A DNA stretch of 64,000 nt from Zygnema cylindricum (GCA_037447655.1 JBBHKE010000354.1:124001-188000), one strand, 5' to 3'. Shown: positions 11,374 through 22,372, numbered from the stretch's first letter. The notes: generated from the sequence alone by a model not told the origin. Numbers and translations: made by a program.

Positions 11374-14300
11374 CCCTCGCAAGCTCTTTCTGACATTCGC
11401 TGACCTTTAAAGTTTGCGTCGCCTTTTTGCCATTCTGTCTTGAAATTTTAATTTCCTAAAAAATTTGGTCGCAAAATTTTCGTATGAATCATTAACTTCC
11501 TTCGCTCTTTCAAATATTACGTACAGATATAAAGTTTAAAGAATATTTTAAGATTTTAAAACTATTAAAACTAACCTATTTGGTCCTAGTCATAATTGAG
11601 AAACGATGTTCACTAGTACGACATAATGGAACGTTGTTATAGTATACACTTTAAATAGACATCTCCTCATATTTATTGGGACTGCCTAATGGAGAAGGGG
11701 CCTCATCCGATTTTGTAGATGGCGACGCGTGCCACAAAGAATCACCAATCACGTCACAAAGCCCATTTGCCTTCTGACAAGGTGTACGCAAATCCACTAA
11801 AATCCAAAAGTTTTTGTCGGAATATATCCTGTCACGCTCCTTTTGCATTTCTTTCAAGTTCGTGGTTACCCGCAGTTTGAGTTTACCTTACGAACAGAAA
11901 AGGTTGAAAAAGCAACAGCTGAAATAAAAACGAGCGTATGCAAAAAAAAAGGGACTAAAACAAGACCAAACGTGTGAATTAATTCGACGAACGAAATATT
12001 AACAACATTTGAATGACGAAATGTGAGCCCACATAAGATTGACGCACGAAAATAAATTGCATAACATTGAAAAAATAACACAGTTGATCATTAATAGTGT
12101 TGTTAACAACATATTAGCGCCCTTAAATTTTTGCCCCTAAATCTAAACTAGAATTTATAATATTTTTTTTTTCTTAAATAATATAAATAGGTTTAAATAG
12201 TGTCATTTATGCTAGTTCAACAAGCACCAAAATAATGTAATGTTCCAAATATGTCGGTTCGTACGTAAACAACCCAAACTTTTGTCTTAAGTACACAATA
12301 AATGTCAGAAAAGGGCCTGATACTAGAAAGTGATTGGCATTGACACTGCAATACGCACTAGCATTTGATCGATAGTCTAAACTATGGGGGGGAAATTAAG
12401 CGAGCTTGTTCCCAAGGTCATTCAAACCAAAATAGCACTTACATCACAATTTTTCTTCTTACCCTAATAATTCTTTACAGATAGCTATTCACTATGTTCC
12501 ATTAACAAAGCACAAAATAATGAACCAACAAAAACATTGTACAAAATGAAACACCATATTCCAAAGGACTTTGGTCGATCCGGGGATCCGCATAGTATTC
12601 CAACATTTTGTTCGTGACATAATCGACCGAATACCTTTCACACAGTTTGAAGGTGGATGTACGAATGAATTCACGCTCGATTTGACCAAACCTTGAATAA
12701 TCGCTAAACGTATTGATTCGGTATGGTTGAAGTGTAATTACTAGAAGATGAAAAATTACGAATAAGAGTCATAACCATAGGAATTGGAGATAACTTGGTT
12801 GTTAAGGGTGAAGATGGTATGCATGTAGCGAGAACAGGTGGTGGTACATCTAAAGTAGTAAACGTAAGATTTGTCGTGCATGTGTCAAATAACGTGAAGA
12901 TGCATGCAATATCATCAGCTGTGCTCCAATTAAAACTAAATGATAACAAGACATCGTGATTGAAATAAAAACAAAAGTGAAAATGGATAAATAATAACAA
13001 GACAAGGTGGAAGAAAGGGAAAGGTGAACAACTTAGCTGGTTATGGTTAGTTCGGTTTAATACTAAGCCGATGGATGGCCACTAGGCCCCCACAGTCTAT
13101 TTATATTCCTTGTAGGAGTTATCCTATTGAAAACAATCTGAATTCAGACTTAAAAAGAGTAAATCAAAACAGAAACAAACGAGAAGGAAAAACAAAAATT
13201 GAAAATGACAATATGCCAAACACTTATGAGGTTTCAGATAACCAAACTCAAAAGATGCGCATAAGCCAAATAGAAATAAATACAAAATAAAAAGAAATAA
13301 AAACAAAAAAATGATATTCCCAACATGCAACTTCCACACCAATTAAAGTTCAGCCACAGCCGGGAAAAAACGTTTGTGTTATGAGGACGCGATCGAAATC
13401 TACACAAACATATGAAAAGTGTTGAAGGCAAACCGTGTAGGTCTTGGCTGAAGCCGTATAGATTAATATGTAAGGCTTTTCAAGAGATTGATAATGTAAC
13501 TGAAACTAGACGCTTCGCGCTAAGGCAGAAAATCGCCTCTAAGCTTTCCGGACAATTTTACAAAGAAAAAAAAAGATGGTTCAAAAAATCTTCAATACTG
13601 AAAACAAAAATTCTTGCACTCGAAAATTGTTTGCAGGAAATAATCTAAAATCAACTAAGTACCAAGGCTTACGCCAAGCAAAAACAAGCCAATAAGAGTA
13701 CAGCGTGCTATGTTAGTATTCGCGTCTATATTGGATTCAACCAATAGCCGGCCAAAATCTTATGCCCTACGTTACAGAATCTATTAGCTACGGATTAAAA
13801 CCCTTCGTATCTACGTGGGAACGCGTGAACCTCCAAATGGTTCATGACTTAAAATAGTCCAATCGCGTAGCGTAGTCAAAATTGATATTCGGTTTGTCTG
13901 TCACTCGCGTCAACGGTCCAAATGTCACCTTTCAAAACTCGTATTTTTCCGCGTCGATGGTCGAGATGCTCGTTTGTGCGAAACGATCAAATTTGTCGTC
14001 AGCCAAAATTTCGGGGAATGAAAGTATGTACGGTAGAATCCTAGATACGGACGCGAACGGTAAACTTTGTCGTTTGCTGAAATTACAAGAAAAATAAATA
14101 GGTAAAGTCCACGTGTACGACGATGTAAATATGTATGGTCAATGCGAACGCAAAATGTAAGTATGTGCGGTTCTGCAAAACCCAAATAATACAAAAACAC
14201 AAATTAGTGTGGCGGCTGCCCGTCCTAATACCTAAATTTAAACAAGGAAAGTGGCCGACGAGATGTGGCATGACAGCTGCTGTGCATGTGTCATATAACA

Positions 14301-14459
14301 TGAAGATGCCTGTAATATCATCAGCTATGCTCCAATTAAATCCAAATGATAATCAGAAATCGTGATTGGAATAAATACAAAAGTGAAAATGGATAAATAA
14401 TGACAAGACAAGGTGGAAGAAAGTGAAAGGTGAACCACTTAGCAGGTTATGGTTATGTT
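11374..14459. other. Sequence without recognisable genes; 175-bp direct repeat
   Basis: No domain-bearing reading frame was found. A stretch at about 12880-13052 recurs in the same orientation at about 14283-14459 (shared blocks AATATCATCAGCT, GAAAATGGATAAATAAT, AAGACAAGGTGGAAGAAAG), 1.4 kb apart. The right copy abuts the C-run at the 3' end of the DNMT-gypsy element, so these may be pieces of its LTR or a small non-autonomous element. Short frames at 11651-11857 (-), 12492-12689 (-) and 13882-14097 (+) match nothing I recognise. Confidence 0.4.
13412..13648 (+). CDS. Unrecognised small basic reading frame
   Basis: A 78-residue frame starting MKSVEGKPCRSWLKPYR and ending LENCLQEII-stop. It is rich in Lys and Arg with a heptad-like Leu/Ile pattern in its second half, suggesting a helix or short coiled coil. 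It lies between the two copies of the 175-bp repeat. No homology is recognised and there is no splice or promoter evidence; it may be chance or an exon of an unknown gene. Confidence 0.15.
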   Translation: MKSVEGKPCRSWLKPYRLICKAFQEIDNVTETRRFALRQKIASKLSGQFYKEKKRWFKKSSILKTKILALENCLQEII

Positions 14460-14524
14460 TATCTATTCCCCCCCCCCGTAACACTTTAGCCAGCAAAAGA
14501 GCTGGCCAACACGACCAGAAGCTC

Positions 14525-14662
14525 GAAATATCCGTGGCAAAACGAGTGACCATCCGAAACAGCCAACAATGGTGGCATGAAACACTTCATGTGAAACCCC
14601 AGATTGTAGTAATCACAAAGTAACATGGTAATTTCCCCGTCCGATCGATGCCAAAAGGTATA
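14525..14662 (-). pseudogene. PHD zinc finger at the C-terminus of gypsy1 pol
   Basis: PHD fingers (C4HC3) read histone H3 tails. The segment (residues about 104-149 of the frame starting at 14971) has the layout YTFW - RSDGEITMLLCDYYN - GFHMKCFMPPL - DGHSFCHGY. The central CDxxN, GFHxxC, PPL and DGxxFC elements are PHD hallmarks. Of eight zinc ligands, the third Cys, the His, the following Cys and the seventh Cys remain; the others read Tyr, Trp, Tyr and Tyr, three of which fit single TGT/TGC-to-TAT/TAC transitions. Upstream sequence (NYAPCYLPDLSHDMDP) links it to the integrase tail. An ancestral functional finger is inferred; this copy could not bind both zincs. Confidence 0.7.
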
Positions 14663-15019
14663 TGCTGTTGCCTCCGTAATAAGCATCCGCATGGGATCCA
14701 TATCATGCGACAAATCAGGTAAATAACATGGAGCATAATTCTTGGAGTGCCCTAGAAATGTCCGCGTGTTCGCTCCTTGTAATCCTAACATTCCGTTTGG
14801 ATCCACCTCAATGATCCATAGGATGTGTGTAGAAACATATGTGTTCAAAAGTGTCAAAGGATTGCTTGCGAAAATACACATAGTCTCCCACCTTATAGGT
14901 TGCGGCCTGTAACTGCTGCTTCGAGTTGTGGCAAACCGAAATGTGTCATGATGCGAGTCTTGGCAAACCAAAGTGTGTCTTGATGCTAGGCAATCTGCAG
15001 TTTATCAAAAGTCATTGGA

Positions 15020-15620
15020 ATTTCACGCGCAAAAAACAAAGCACGACGAGGAAGTTCTTCCAAAATGATGGGGTTTGACATTAGCAAAAGTGGAAAGCTT
15101 GCAGCTTTCTGAATATTGCCACGGAGCAACACTTGTCGCACTAAACAAAACATAATTCGGGCTAAAATTAGCCAGACTTACTTGAACTGACATGGAATAT
15201 CCCATGGCAATGTAGCCGAGGGACTCGTCCATAACTGAAATGTGTATCTCTAAGCAATGCTTGCGCAAGGCACGCTTTAATGTCTGGACTGCGCGTTCAG
15301 GCGATCGGCCTGAGGGTGATCGCGACTAGTACGACGATGATCAATGAGGGCCTCATCAACATCTCTTAAAATTCTCCTCTAAATTTTGTACCTTCATCCG
15401 TAAGGACCACGGTTGGGGCACCGTTTCTCATAAAGACATGTTGTTTAAAGGTTGCGGTGGTTAACTTTGCTCTCTTGTGAGGTAGAGCTACGACTTCTAC
15501 CCACATAATGAAATTATCGATCATTATTATGATGTATTGTTTTCCTCTACGTGAGATGGGAAAAAGTTTCGCTAGACTGACCGACCATCGATAGAAAAAA
15601 CCCCCAATGGGTAGAGGTGG
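15020..15620 (-). pseudogene. Integrase core and C-terminal region (gypsy1)
   Basis: Reading minus: QYIIIMIDNFIMWVEVVALP at about 15540-15480 (first catalytic Asp of the DDE core), APTVVLTDEGTKFRGEF at about 15420-15370 (second Asp), then sequence equivalent to SRDHPQADRLNERAVQTLKR in several frames at about 15310-15260 (catalytic Glu), and the motif LGYIAMGYSMSVQVS ... FSPNYVLF at about 15215-15140, which corresponds to the 'SPYxLLFGR' block of gypsy integrases. Frameshifts separate these pieces. The N-terminal zinc region is not clear. Confidence 0.8.
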
Positions 15621-16109
15621 GAGCGTAGTCTGCGGATTAGAGAAAGAATTTAGAGAAAGAATTTCAGAGACAATCTAAGGTAGCACACTTGTGTAAAACA
15701 ACAGCAATATCGACTTGTATTCTTGACCACCAATATGTGCTGACGGCTACGTCGCGGTAGTGTGGTGTCCAGCTCGGTGTGAATCTCTCGATGGGTGAAA
15801 GTCCCTAGGGCCGAGGATGTGTCTATGTCTAATTCATAGCAAACGAGCTAAAGATCCTTCGAGCCGAAGATAATTTTTGGCTCTCTTTTTCACTCTGTCT
15901 TTTTCGTCCGGACCTGAAAGCCTGGGAGGATAGGACAAGTATGAGAGGCCCATCACGCCAAGGATTCGTGGCGGGGAGAGGGTTCGGAATATAGGCCAGA
16001 CAGTAAGTAAGATAATAACCCAATGACATGGCGAGAACATGGTCATCATTGAAATCTTGTCGAACTCCGTTATTCGTCGTTCAAGGCAAAGAATTTTGGG
16101 AAATTTTGT

Positions 16110-16400
16110 CCGCGTTTAGACTAAGCAGACCGGGTCGGTGAATTATTTCAACCTCATATTCTTGCATAATTAAAGCCCATCGGGCTAGCTTTTTGGAAAA
16201 AGCTTATCGTTAGTCATCAACCAATATAAGGGCTAATGGTCAGTTAGAAGTGTGAAAGGCAATCCATACAAATAATGGCGGTAGTGAACAACTCCCCAAA
16301 CCGCGGCTAGACATTCCCCTTCGTAACTACTATAATTTGATTAAGCACGATTATTGCTTCTACTTGCGTAAGCAACTTCATTCCTCTCCGCTCAACTCTC
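16110..16400 (-). pseudogene. RNase H C-terminal part (gypsy1)
   Basis: Minus frame reads KGNVMAVVWGVVHYRHY-like sequence in two frames and then LYGLPFTLLTDH and LYWLMTNDKL, matching the Glu- and second Asp-containing end of gypsy RNase H. Stops and a frameshift are present. 15620-16110 continues as a decayed linker toward integrase. Confidence 0.7.
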
Positions 16401-16883
16401 TTTGTCAAAATGGCAGGGATTTCGGGTTTTCCAAAATATGTTTGGAGACAAAAAGGAGTTTGTGGTTAGAGGAGAGACAATCAGAGCACTCGATAAGGCG
16501 GTTTTAATTTTTGGTTGAATCTGATCGGGACCCCATATGAAGGCCACTTCCTTCTTGAGAAGGTCGTTTAACGGAGATGGGAAGGTAGTGAAATTAGATA
16601 CAAACCTACGAGAATAATTAGCAAGTTCGAGAAAGGCTCCCAGACTTGTGAGGTCTGTGGGAGCCGACATTTTACTGATTGCCTTTACCTTTGCTTTGAG
16701 AGGAGTGATCCCCTCAACCAAGATAAAATGGCCGAGGTAAGGCACTCCCTCGACTCCAACGGTGCATTTTGCAAGATGACACTTTAATCCGACCTTTTTT
16801 GATTCAGTCAATACCCATTCGATGTGAGCAGCGTGCTCTTTTATAGTAGAGGAGGCAATGATGAGGTCATCGATGTACAATTC
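16392..16883 (-). pseudogene. RT palm/thumb, 3' part (gypsy1)
   Basis: Begins at the catalytic box LYIDDLIIASST (YIDD intact, about 16878-16845), then KKVGLKCHLAKCTVG, VPYLGHFILVEGITP and LGAFLELANYSRRFV, the standard gypsy RT thumb and connection blocks, ending LLKKEVAFIWG. It is open for about 160 codons. The solo LTR at 16886-17868 lies immediately upstream of YIDD and separates it from the fingers. Confidence 0.9.
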
Positions 16884-16885
16884 TC

Positions 16886-17868
16886 TGTCCTCCATTGGAC
16901 TCCAGAATTCATAAAGCCTCTAGATAGATATTAACTAACCCACTTTTAATAGCAACCACTGCTACCCAAGCGGACAAGCAGACATTCAAATAGCTTCCAT
17001 ATGCAGCTTGAACTTCTATAAGTCTGTAGGAAAAATAATCTCTGAAAATGCCCAAACAGGCGATAAGTTTTGAGGCAGTGAATATGCCAATTTGTACAAA
17101 CTCTTAAAGTTAGGGGTGACTACCCACCAAAATTTACGAAGTCCTGATTTCTTGTAATAACTGCTATCTATTGAAGTACGGACCAATCAAAATGCTGTAC
17201 CGTACCAAAAAGTACTACTGCCGCTGTACCTTTTGTACGACCTATATATGAATAGGTTATTTAGTGGACGCTTGTCCACTTTCACTCATTCGTACGTTCC
17301 TCGGAATTCGCGCAACCGAATGTTATCTCTCCATGTGGCGCTAGGTCGTGCCACGTCACTAAATGCCAAAGTGACCATTCCGGGATCTTGGTGATGACGT
17401 GCGCTGTCGGATAGAATTTCGTATTTGATCTCAACCGTCGAAACAAATGTTTGATTTATTTGTTTCGTGCAGAATCATATTCGTAGTGTATTTAATCCCC
17501 TCCATGTACTTATGTTTGTATTTCCATTAATTACAATAACTACCGTTACATTTTTTAAGTGTTTATCAAATCCTATATACTCTAACAAACTTCTACAACA
17601 GACCGGCTAGAGCTAACCGCTACGCCATGCTCAGTTGGTCGGGGGTTCAAACCCTGCCGGACTCAACCTTTTGTTGAGAATGACTTAGGTCACTCTTTAG
17701 TCTTGCACAAGTGGAGCTGAGGCAGCCATGGCTCCACTACTCTCTCGATCACTCTCTTTCATTGACTACAATAAGTATGGGGGATGGAGAGAGAGAGGTG
17801 GAGACACACTGCTTGTGCTCTCTTCACTTTTTATCTGTTTTAGACCTAGAAAATACTTAGTATCAACA
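16886..17868 (+). repeat. Solo LTR of copia family A, inserted in gypsy1 RT
   Basis: A 983-bp sequence with TGTCC...CAACA ends and about 1-kb full-length similarity to the LTRs at 30190, 39054 and 53834. No internal copia sequence accompanies it, so it is a solo LTR left by LTR-LTR recombination. It splits the RT reading frame just before the YIDD box. Flanking 5-mers (TTCTC, CGTTG) do not match, so the target duplication has decayed or been lost. It contains the tRNA-like module (17589-17668). Confidence 0.88.
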
Positions 17869-18337
17869 CGTTGTAACATCTAGCAAACTAAGAACCTCCG
17901 AGAAAAAAGCCCTTAACCTTTTGAAATATCGTTGGAGCGTTTTTCAATGCGAATGGCATTATGGCTTATTCTCATCAGCCATCACTACCCCAAATGGCAG
18001 TTTTCAGTCAGTTTTTTTCCTCTATCTCAATTTGATTCAATCCTTGACGAAGGTCAAAGATGCTAAAATAATTCACTCTGCCTACGTGATCAAATATTTC
18101 CTAGGCATGAGGCATGGGATGACGATTTTGAACAGTTCTAGCATTCAGTTTACAATAATCACCACACATTCGACGATCAGTAAAATTACCCTCAGATTCC
18201 TTTTTCCGAGGCATGACAGTGGAAGTTGCGAAGGTGGAGTGTGGCCAATAGATTAGGCCAGCTTCCTCTAGTTCACAACATCGCTTGTCTACCATTTTCC
18301 ATTCAGTTTCTGACACAAAATATTTCCGTTTGAACAT
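17869..18337 (-). pseudogene. RT fingers/palm, 5' part (gypsy1)
   Basis: Minus frame from 18337: KYFVSETEWKMVDKRCCELEE, STFATSTVMPRKK, RRMCGDYCKLNARTVQNRHPMP (the 'CVDYRxLN' block), then in shifted frames FSIFDLRQGLNQIEIEE and MPFALKNAPTIFQK at about 17920. These are RT fingers and palm motifs up to the site where the solo LTR interrupts. The order and spacing match gypsy RT. Confidence 0.85.
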
Positions 18338-18948
18338 CGGGCGGTCATCTTAGAGATCTATCGACATCTTATAAGTGGTATGACGACCCACATCGTTCAT
18401 TAAAAAAGCAAAGGCGTCGACATTCCGTTAAACTACGTCATTTATTAGTTCTTCTTTGGCTTTTGTTAGATTGGTGCAAAATATCCATTTACGAGCATCG
18501 AGATTCTCCGTTGTCATGGCCTCCATGGCTTTTGCAAAGGCGAGCTGCTCATATGCGATTAGCATTTGTCCTAACTTGTAAGCCACAGGTTTCTGTTTAA
18601 GGCAATTAACCGAATGATTCTAGCTATATTTTTTAAAAGCAACAATCCAATGAGGAGTGGGTGGATTATGCATGGAACTTTCAGACTGAACAGCCGTGTA
18701 TGCGGGAATAGACCAAGACATATGGTTAGGATTGAGGAAATCGTAGATAGAGATTTTCGGAACTGGTGGAATTGGAGAAGGAAAGAGGAAAAATTGAAAT
18801 GTGGTCCCTTTGAGAGTGGGACGGCAAGATTTACTTAGTGATGCATTCCCACCCCCAGCTGGTTGAGACAGATGTGCTTGAGAGTGGCGACCAGCTGCAA
18901 ACCCAAGACCTAAAACAAAAGCCAAAGACTGCAGGTCAATGACACAAC
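18338..18948 (-). other. Linker between DNMT and RT (gypsy1)
   Basis: About 600 bp without a recognisable domain. Gypsy2 has a comparable linker (about 44560-45300) that includes a 'DWTLWEQLFPQQKAPVSKLL' segment resembling the pre-RT region of gypsy pol. A plus-strand frame at 18614-18838 and a minus frame at 18620-18925 appear to be chance frames. Confidence 0.45.
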
Positions 18949-19842
18949 CTAATAAAGTGCATCTTTTACGTTCTCTAAGACAAATAGTGGCTGTAGTGCC
19001 AAGGATGAAATGTAGGAGGTGTTCTCGCTTGTAGAGGTAGGCTCTTCGCGCTCAGAGGTATAATTGTTTCGGAGCATGCCAACACCATCATTAAAGAATG
19101 CATGTGGATGTGGGTAAGAAACTAAGGTAGGAAGAACCTTGAGAGGTTCACCTGAGACATTGATATTGAAATTAGGGGGACAGTCCTTTTGAATGCAAGG
19201 TTTCACCTTATGGAAAGGAATAAAGGCAGGCTGAATGTCTGTAGGAGACGGACGCAGTGACATGTTAGCACAGAGTCGACCAATATGAATCAGGTTCGTC
19301 CATTTGGAGCGAACCCGGTGTGCTAGTGAACCATGGCGAGCGGCGTCAATAAAAATGGGTGGACCAATTAATTGTTTGATCCGTTGATAATCAGCTAGGA
19401 TTGTGAGTCTTGGATTGTTATAGGCCACAACATTTTCCAAGATATATCCCATAGGATGTTATAAAGTTTGTAGGAAATGCAAGATGCTAACCAATTCATA
19501 AAATAATTTGGTGCGGGGATCGGCCAAACCGAGACCTTTCCCGGCCCGTGACATTCCTTAGCACTCCCATCCGCCAAAAACTAGATCGATTGGACCAATA
19601 TCATGTAAGTGATGGTTGCCCACAGTTCGGATATCTTGTGGGAGGGCAGTATACATATGCTTGTATACAGATTTTGGTAACAAATGCGGGTATTGGGAAA
19701 GCAGCAGATTACAATGATATAGTTGTGCTTTCTGTGCTAAAAGATCAATCTCAATTGCATAATAAAATCGGATTAATAATCCATTCCGCAAACATGAAAC
19801 GAGGGAAGTGTCGATTCCAATGAAGAGCTCCAAAATCACCAA
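18949..19842 (-). pseudogene. C5 cytosine DNA methyltransferase domain, DNMT3/DRM-like (gypsy1)
   Basis: Transfers methyl from S-adenosylmethionine to cytosine C5. One minus-strand frame covers the domain with only two stops (19555-19557 and 19459-19461). Motif I reads VILELFIGIDTSLVSCLRNG, with FYYAIEID after it (SAM binding, 19839-19744). Motif IV reads DLVFGGWEC-stop-GMSRAGKGLGL (about 19585-19520), with catalytic Cys at 19561-19563; the stop replaces the Gln of the usual PCQ, and Glu replaces its Pro. Motif VI is LENVVAYN (19440), with FIDAARHGSLAHRVRSKWTNL near 19350-19290 matching the motif VIII 'AHRxRYFWGNL' of DNMT3/DRM. A later LKVLPTLVSYPHPHAF block (about 19150) is shared with gypsy2. 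It sits between protease and RT. Inference: it methylates element cDNA or target chromatin. Confidence 0.9.
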
Positions 19843-20269
19843 TCTATTTGGATGATGACCCAATTGGACTGAATTCCAATTAATAGGAAGAAACTCATAA
19901 GAGTCTGTAGGGATTGGGATTGGAGGAGAGATTGCAGAAAGTGGAATTGACAAGGTTTGGTTATAGATACGGTTAAATTCCCTTGTGTCTATAAGAAATC
20001 CGATGTCACTGAATTTTTTTGGCAAGTAAAAACTATCGAGCAGAATTTCTTCTGTTGACAATGAATACAATATTTCGCCCCCCACAGAATTACTTGAAAA
20101 TGCAGGGATGAAGGTGGCAAAATGCGCCATAACATGCATGGGTTTCGTAGCGGAAATTAGCGCAATGCAGATTTTGCGTTCTGAGAAGTTAGTGGGCCTA
20201 TAAGAAAATATCTGATCATGCATGTCAACTCCACCCCTTACACAAGCATGTCAACTCCACCCCTTACAC

Positions 20270-20588
20270 AAATTATAACGTCGTGTCCCATTAGGCATTC
20301 ATAGTCACTACATTCAATGACCAGAGCGTGAACCAAGATCTTAGCAAAGTTTGTGGCCGTTCCGTTTTAGAACCTGAAAATGAGTGGTTCTTTAGTGATT
20401 CCTAAGACTGGCTCGGTTGTACCTGCTGATGTTAACAAGCGAGTCGAAGTGGACTGAAGCTTGTCCAGAGTTAGACCAAGCTTGAGTGCAAAGCTAGAGC
20501 CCAATATCACCGCTTTTACACCCGTATCCATGAGGGGCACGGAAGGGCTATACGCTCGTAATTCAACTCTGCCAAATGTCACAGGCAT
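20270..20588 (-). pseudogene. Retropepsin-like protease (gypsy1)
   Basis: From 20588: MPVTFGRVELRAYSPSVPLM then DTGVKAVILGSSFA, giving the catalytic DTG loop, and further on VHALVIECSDYECLMGHDVI in another frame (about 20330-20270), which corresponds to the C-terminal 'ILGxD' strand of retropepsins. It precedes the DNMT region in the same transcriptional direction. One frameshift near 20370. Confidence 0.8.
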
Positions 20589-20677
20589 ACAATTTTGGCG
20601 TTTATTCTCTTGACGAAGTATATGAACTTATGAAGGATCACTGAACATAAACAAAAGTATCCCGGCCACGTCGAATA

Positions 20678-20729
20678 TTATTTATATATATATACATTTT
20701 ATATATATTATATATATATACTATATATA

Positions 20730-20774
<45 letters not shown>
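20678..20774. repeat. (AT)n microsatellite
   Basis: An almost uninterrupted run of TA dinucleotides with a few T/A interruptions, spanning about 95 bp at the broken 5' edge of gypsy1. Confidence 0.95.
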
Positions 20775-21558
20775 ATGGGAATGAGCCACGGACAAGTATT
20801 CGGGCAGCAGAAGATTTCAAATCAAAGGTATAGTCGCTTTGATCGGCTGCCGGATACAAGTTTACAAACATCATGTGTGTGCTCGCAATATGCATAACTA
20901 AAATTGTTCCATCATACAAATAGAAAACATGGATAGTTTTAGGCAGCGCTCATTGTTATTAACGTTAAATATTTATTAGTGTTAATGCAAAATTAGATTT
21001 AACAATGCTAATTTAATGCAAAGAGACGTGGCAGATTGTTGTCCACGTTCTTAAATATTGTTGTTAACTCTATTTTGTGATTTTTGGTCAACAAAAGTCG
21101 CAATAGAATTAGTGTTATTAACACTAATAACGATTTGCGGTGTAGTTTTGGTGCATGGTACTTTTTAGTACACCTTGAATCGCTATTAGCGTTAAGAAAT
21201 TATAAGTGTTTTATAATAATTAGCGTTATTAAAGGTAATATGGATTTTCAGGATTTAAAAAAAAAACACTCTAAAATAATCATAGGACTAAAATTAGCTC
21301 CATCACGAATAAGTTTTTAGAACCTTCATCGGGTAATAATTTGACAATCCCTACAAATATGTCAAAATTTTGATTTTTTTCTAATTCTTCTGCCACATGG
21401 AAAGATGTTTTAATTCTTCTACCAGATGGAAAGATGTTTGAACACTTAATTGGAGTGAAAGAATTTCACAGAGTGTTGCTATGTATGAATGTTTGACTTT
21501 GTTTTGGAATAGATCATTGATATAATAGCCGTTAAATAAAGTTAAGGGCACGAGAAAT
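20775..21558. other. Gene-less stretch with fragments of TA-flanked MITEs
   Basis: A minus-strand frame at about 20780-20919 (MYDGTILVMHIASTHM) matches no known family. 21100-21142 ends ACGATTTGCGGTG followed by TA, and 21171 onward starts TA-CACCTTGAATCGCTATTAG; both match the ends of the miniature elements at 60-62.5 kb. Both fragments look truncated. 21330-21558 shows nothing else. Confidence 0.4.
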
Positions 21559-21686
21559 TGTTGTTCAAGGACAACTGGTGGCATTAAAGATGAAGAAGAA
21601 GCAACATTAGTCATTATGGAACAAATTAATTGAGGAAGCTTCCACAAAGACCGATGGCAAAAAAACAACTTCGATGGACAATAACT

Positions 21687-22358
21687 TGATAGGATTTAGA
21701 ACTGAGAACTCATTTAGCGACGAGACATTCTTGTAGCTAAAACAGCGACGACCAGCGACAAAGTAGTTTCGTCGCTATAAATTTGAAGTGACGTAGAAAT
21801 TGATTGTTCATTTTGTTTCCTTTCACGTAAGTTTGAGTCATACTATAGAAGTGACATGGAAATTGTTTGGTCGTTTCGTTTTGTTTCATGTACGTTTGAA
21901 ATGTACTATACAAGTGACGTGGAAATTGTTTGGTCTTTTCTGTTTACGTAAGTTCTAGTCGTACCGTGTGGTTCAAGGCCGTTCATAATTGACGTTTATA
22001 TTCGCGTACCTTGTTGTGTTACGCATTGGTGTAGTTTGATTAGTTAGCGCTCAACGCGTTTTACATGTACGGTTTGGTTGGTATTGTTACGTGACATTTG
22101 AAGGAGTATATTGAGGCGTGGTGAGAGAGAGGTTATTATCAATTGAGTGAGAGTTTTTCCTCTTTGTGGATTATTAATGAGTTAGAGGAATTGAAATAGC
22201 TTGACAGCTTAGTTGAGTTTGAGGAATTCAAGGAGTTAAAAATGAGAATGTTTTGAAGGTGTGAGGAATTTATGTAAGGAATTTTTTTTCTTGTGTGTGT
22301 TTTATTGTTTATGCTTCCACTTGCATTTGCACTCAGTTTGTATTATACGATCCTTTTA
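21687..22358 (+). repeat. 5' LTR of the LARD
   Basis: Matches 25687-26331 over its whole length, starting at the shared TAGGATTTAG and ending ATACGATCCTTT. It carries about 27 extra bases, including a duplicated 'gtgac(a/g)tggaaattgtttggtcgtttc' type segment around 21850-21930. Confidence 0.85.
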
Positions 22359-22360
22359 AT

Positions 22361-22372
22361 TGGTATCGGAGC
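22361..22372 (+). promoter_or_regulatory. Primer-binding site of the LARD
   Basis: TGGTATCGGAGC, two bases after the LTR, differs by one base from the plant-type initiator-Met primer site TGGTATCAGAGC. Confidence 0.85.

Larger units (their letters stand above)
14460..20650 (-). mobile_element. Ty3/gypsy element 'gypsy1' encoding a DNA methyltransferase and a PHD finger
   Basis: A minus-strand element read right to left: protease (about 20588-20270), C5 DNA methyltransferase (19842-18949), linker, RT split by a solo LTR (18337-17869 and 16883-16392), RNase H (about 16400-16110), integrase (about 15610-15020), PHD finger (14662-14525), then a run of nine or more G (minus strand) at about 14470-14478 that may be the polypurine tract. 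gag and the 5' LTR are missing; the 5' side breaks near 20650 just before an (AT)n tract. The DNMT lies between protease and RT, so it would be part of the pol polyprotein. Confidence 0.85.

Noticed and set aside
14486-14971. Independent host gene with a PHD finger
   Set aside because: Upstream sequence continues into gypsy integrase on the same strand without a start or promoter, so it is treated as the pol C-terminus.
18614-18838. Plus-strand reading frame within gypsy1
   Set aside because: It opposes the DNMT-RT linker and shows no domain; judged a shadow frame.
20780-20919. gag of gypsy1
   Set aside because: The frame MYDGTILVM... has no capsid or zinc-knuckle features and is separated from the protease by the (AT)n tract; left unassigned.
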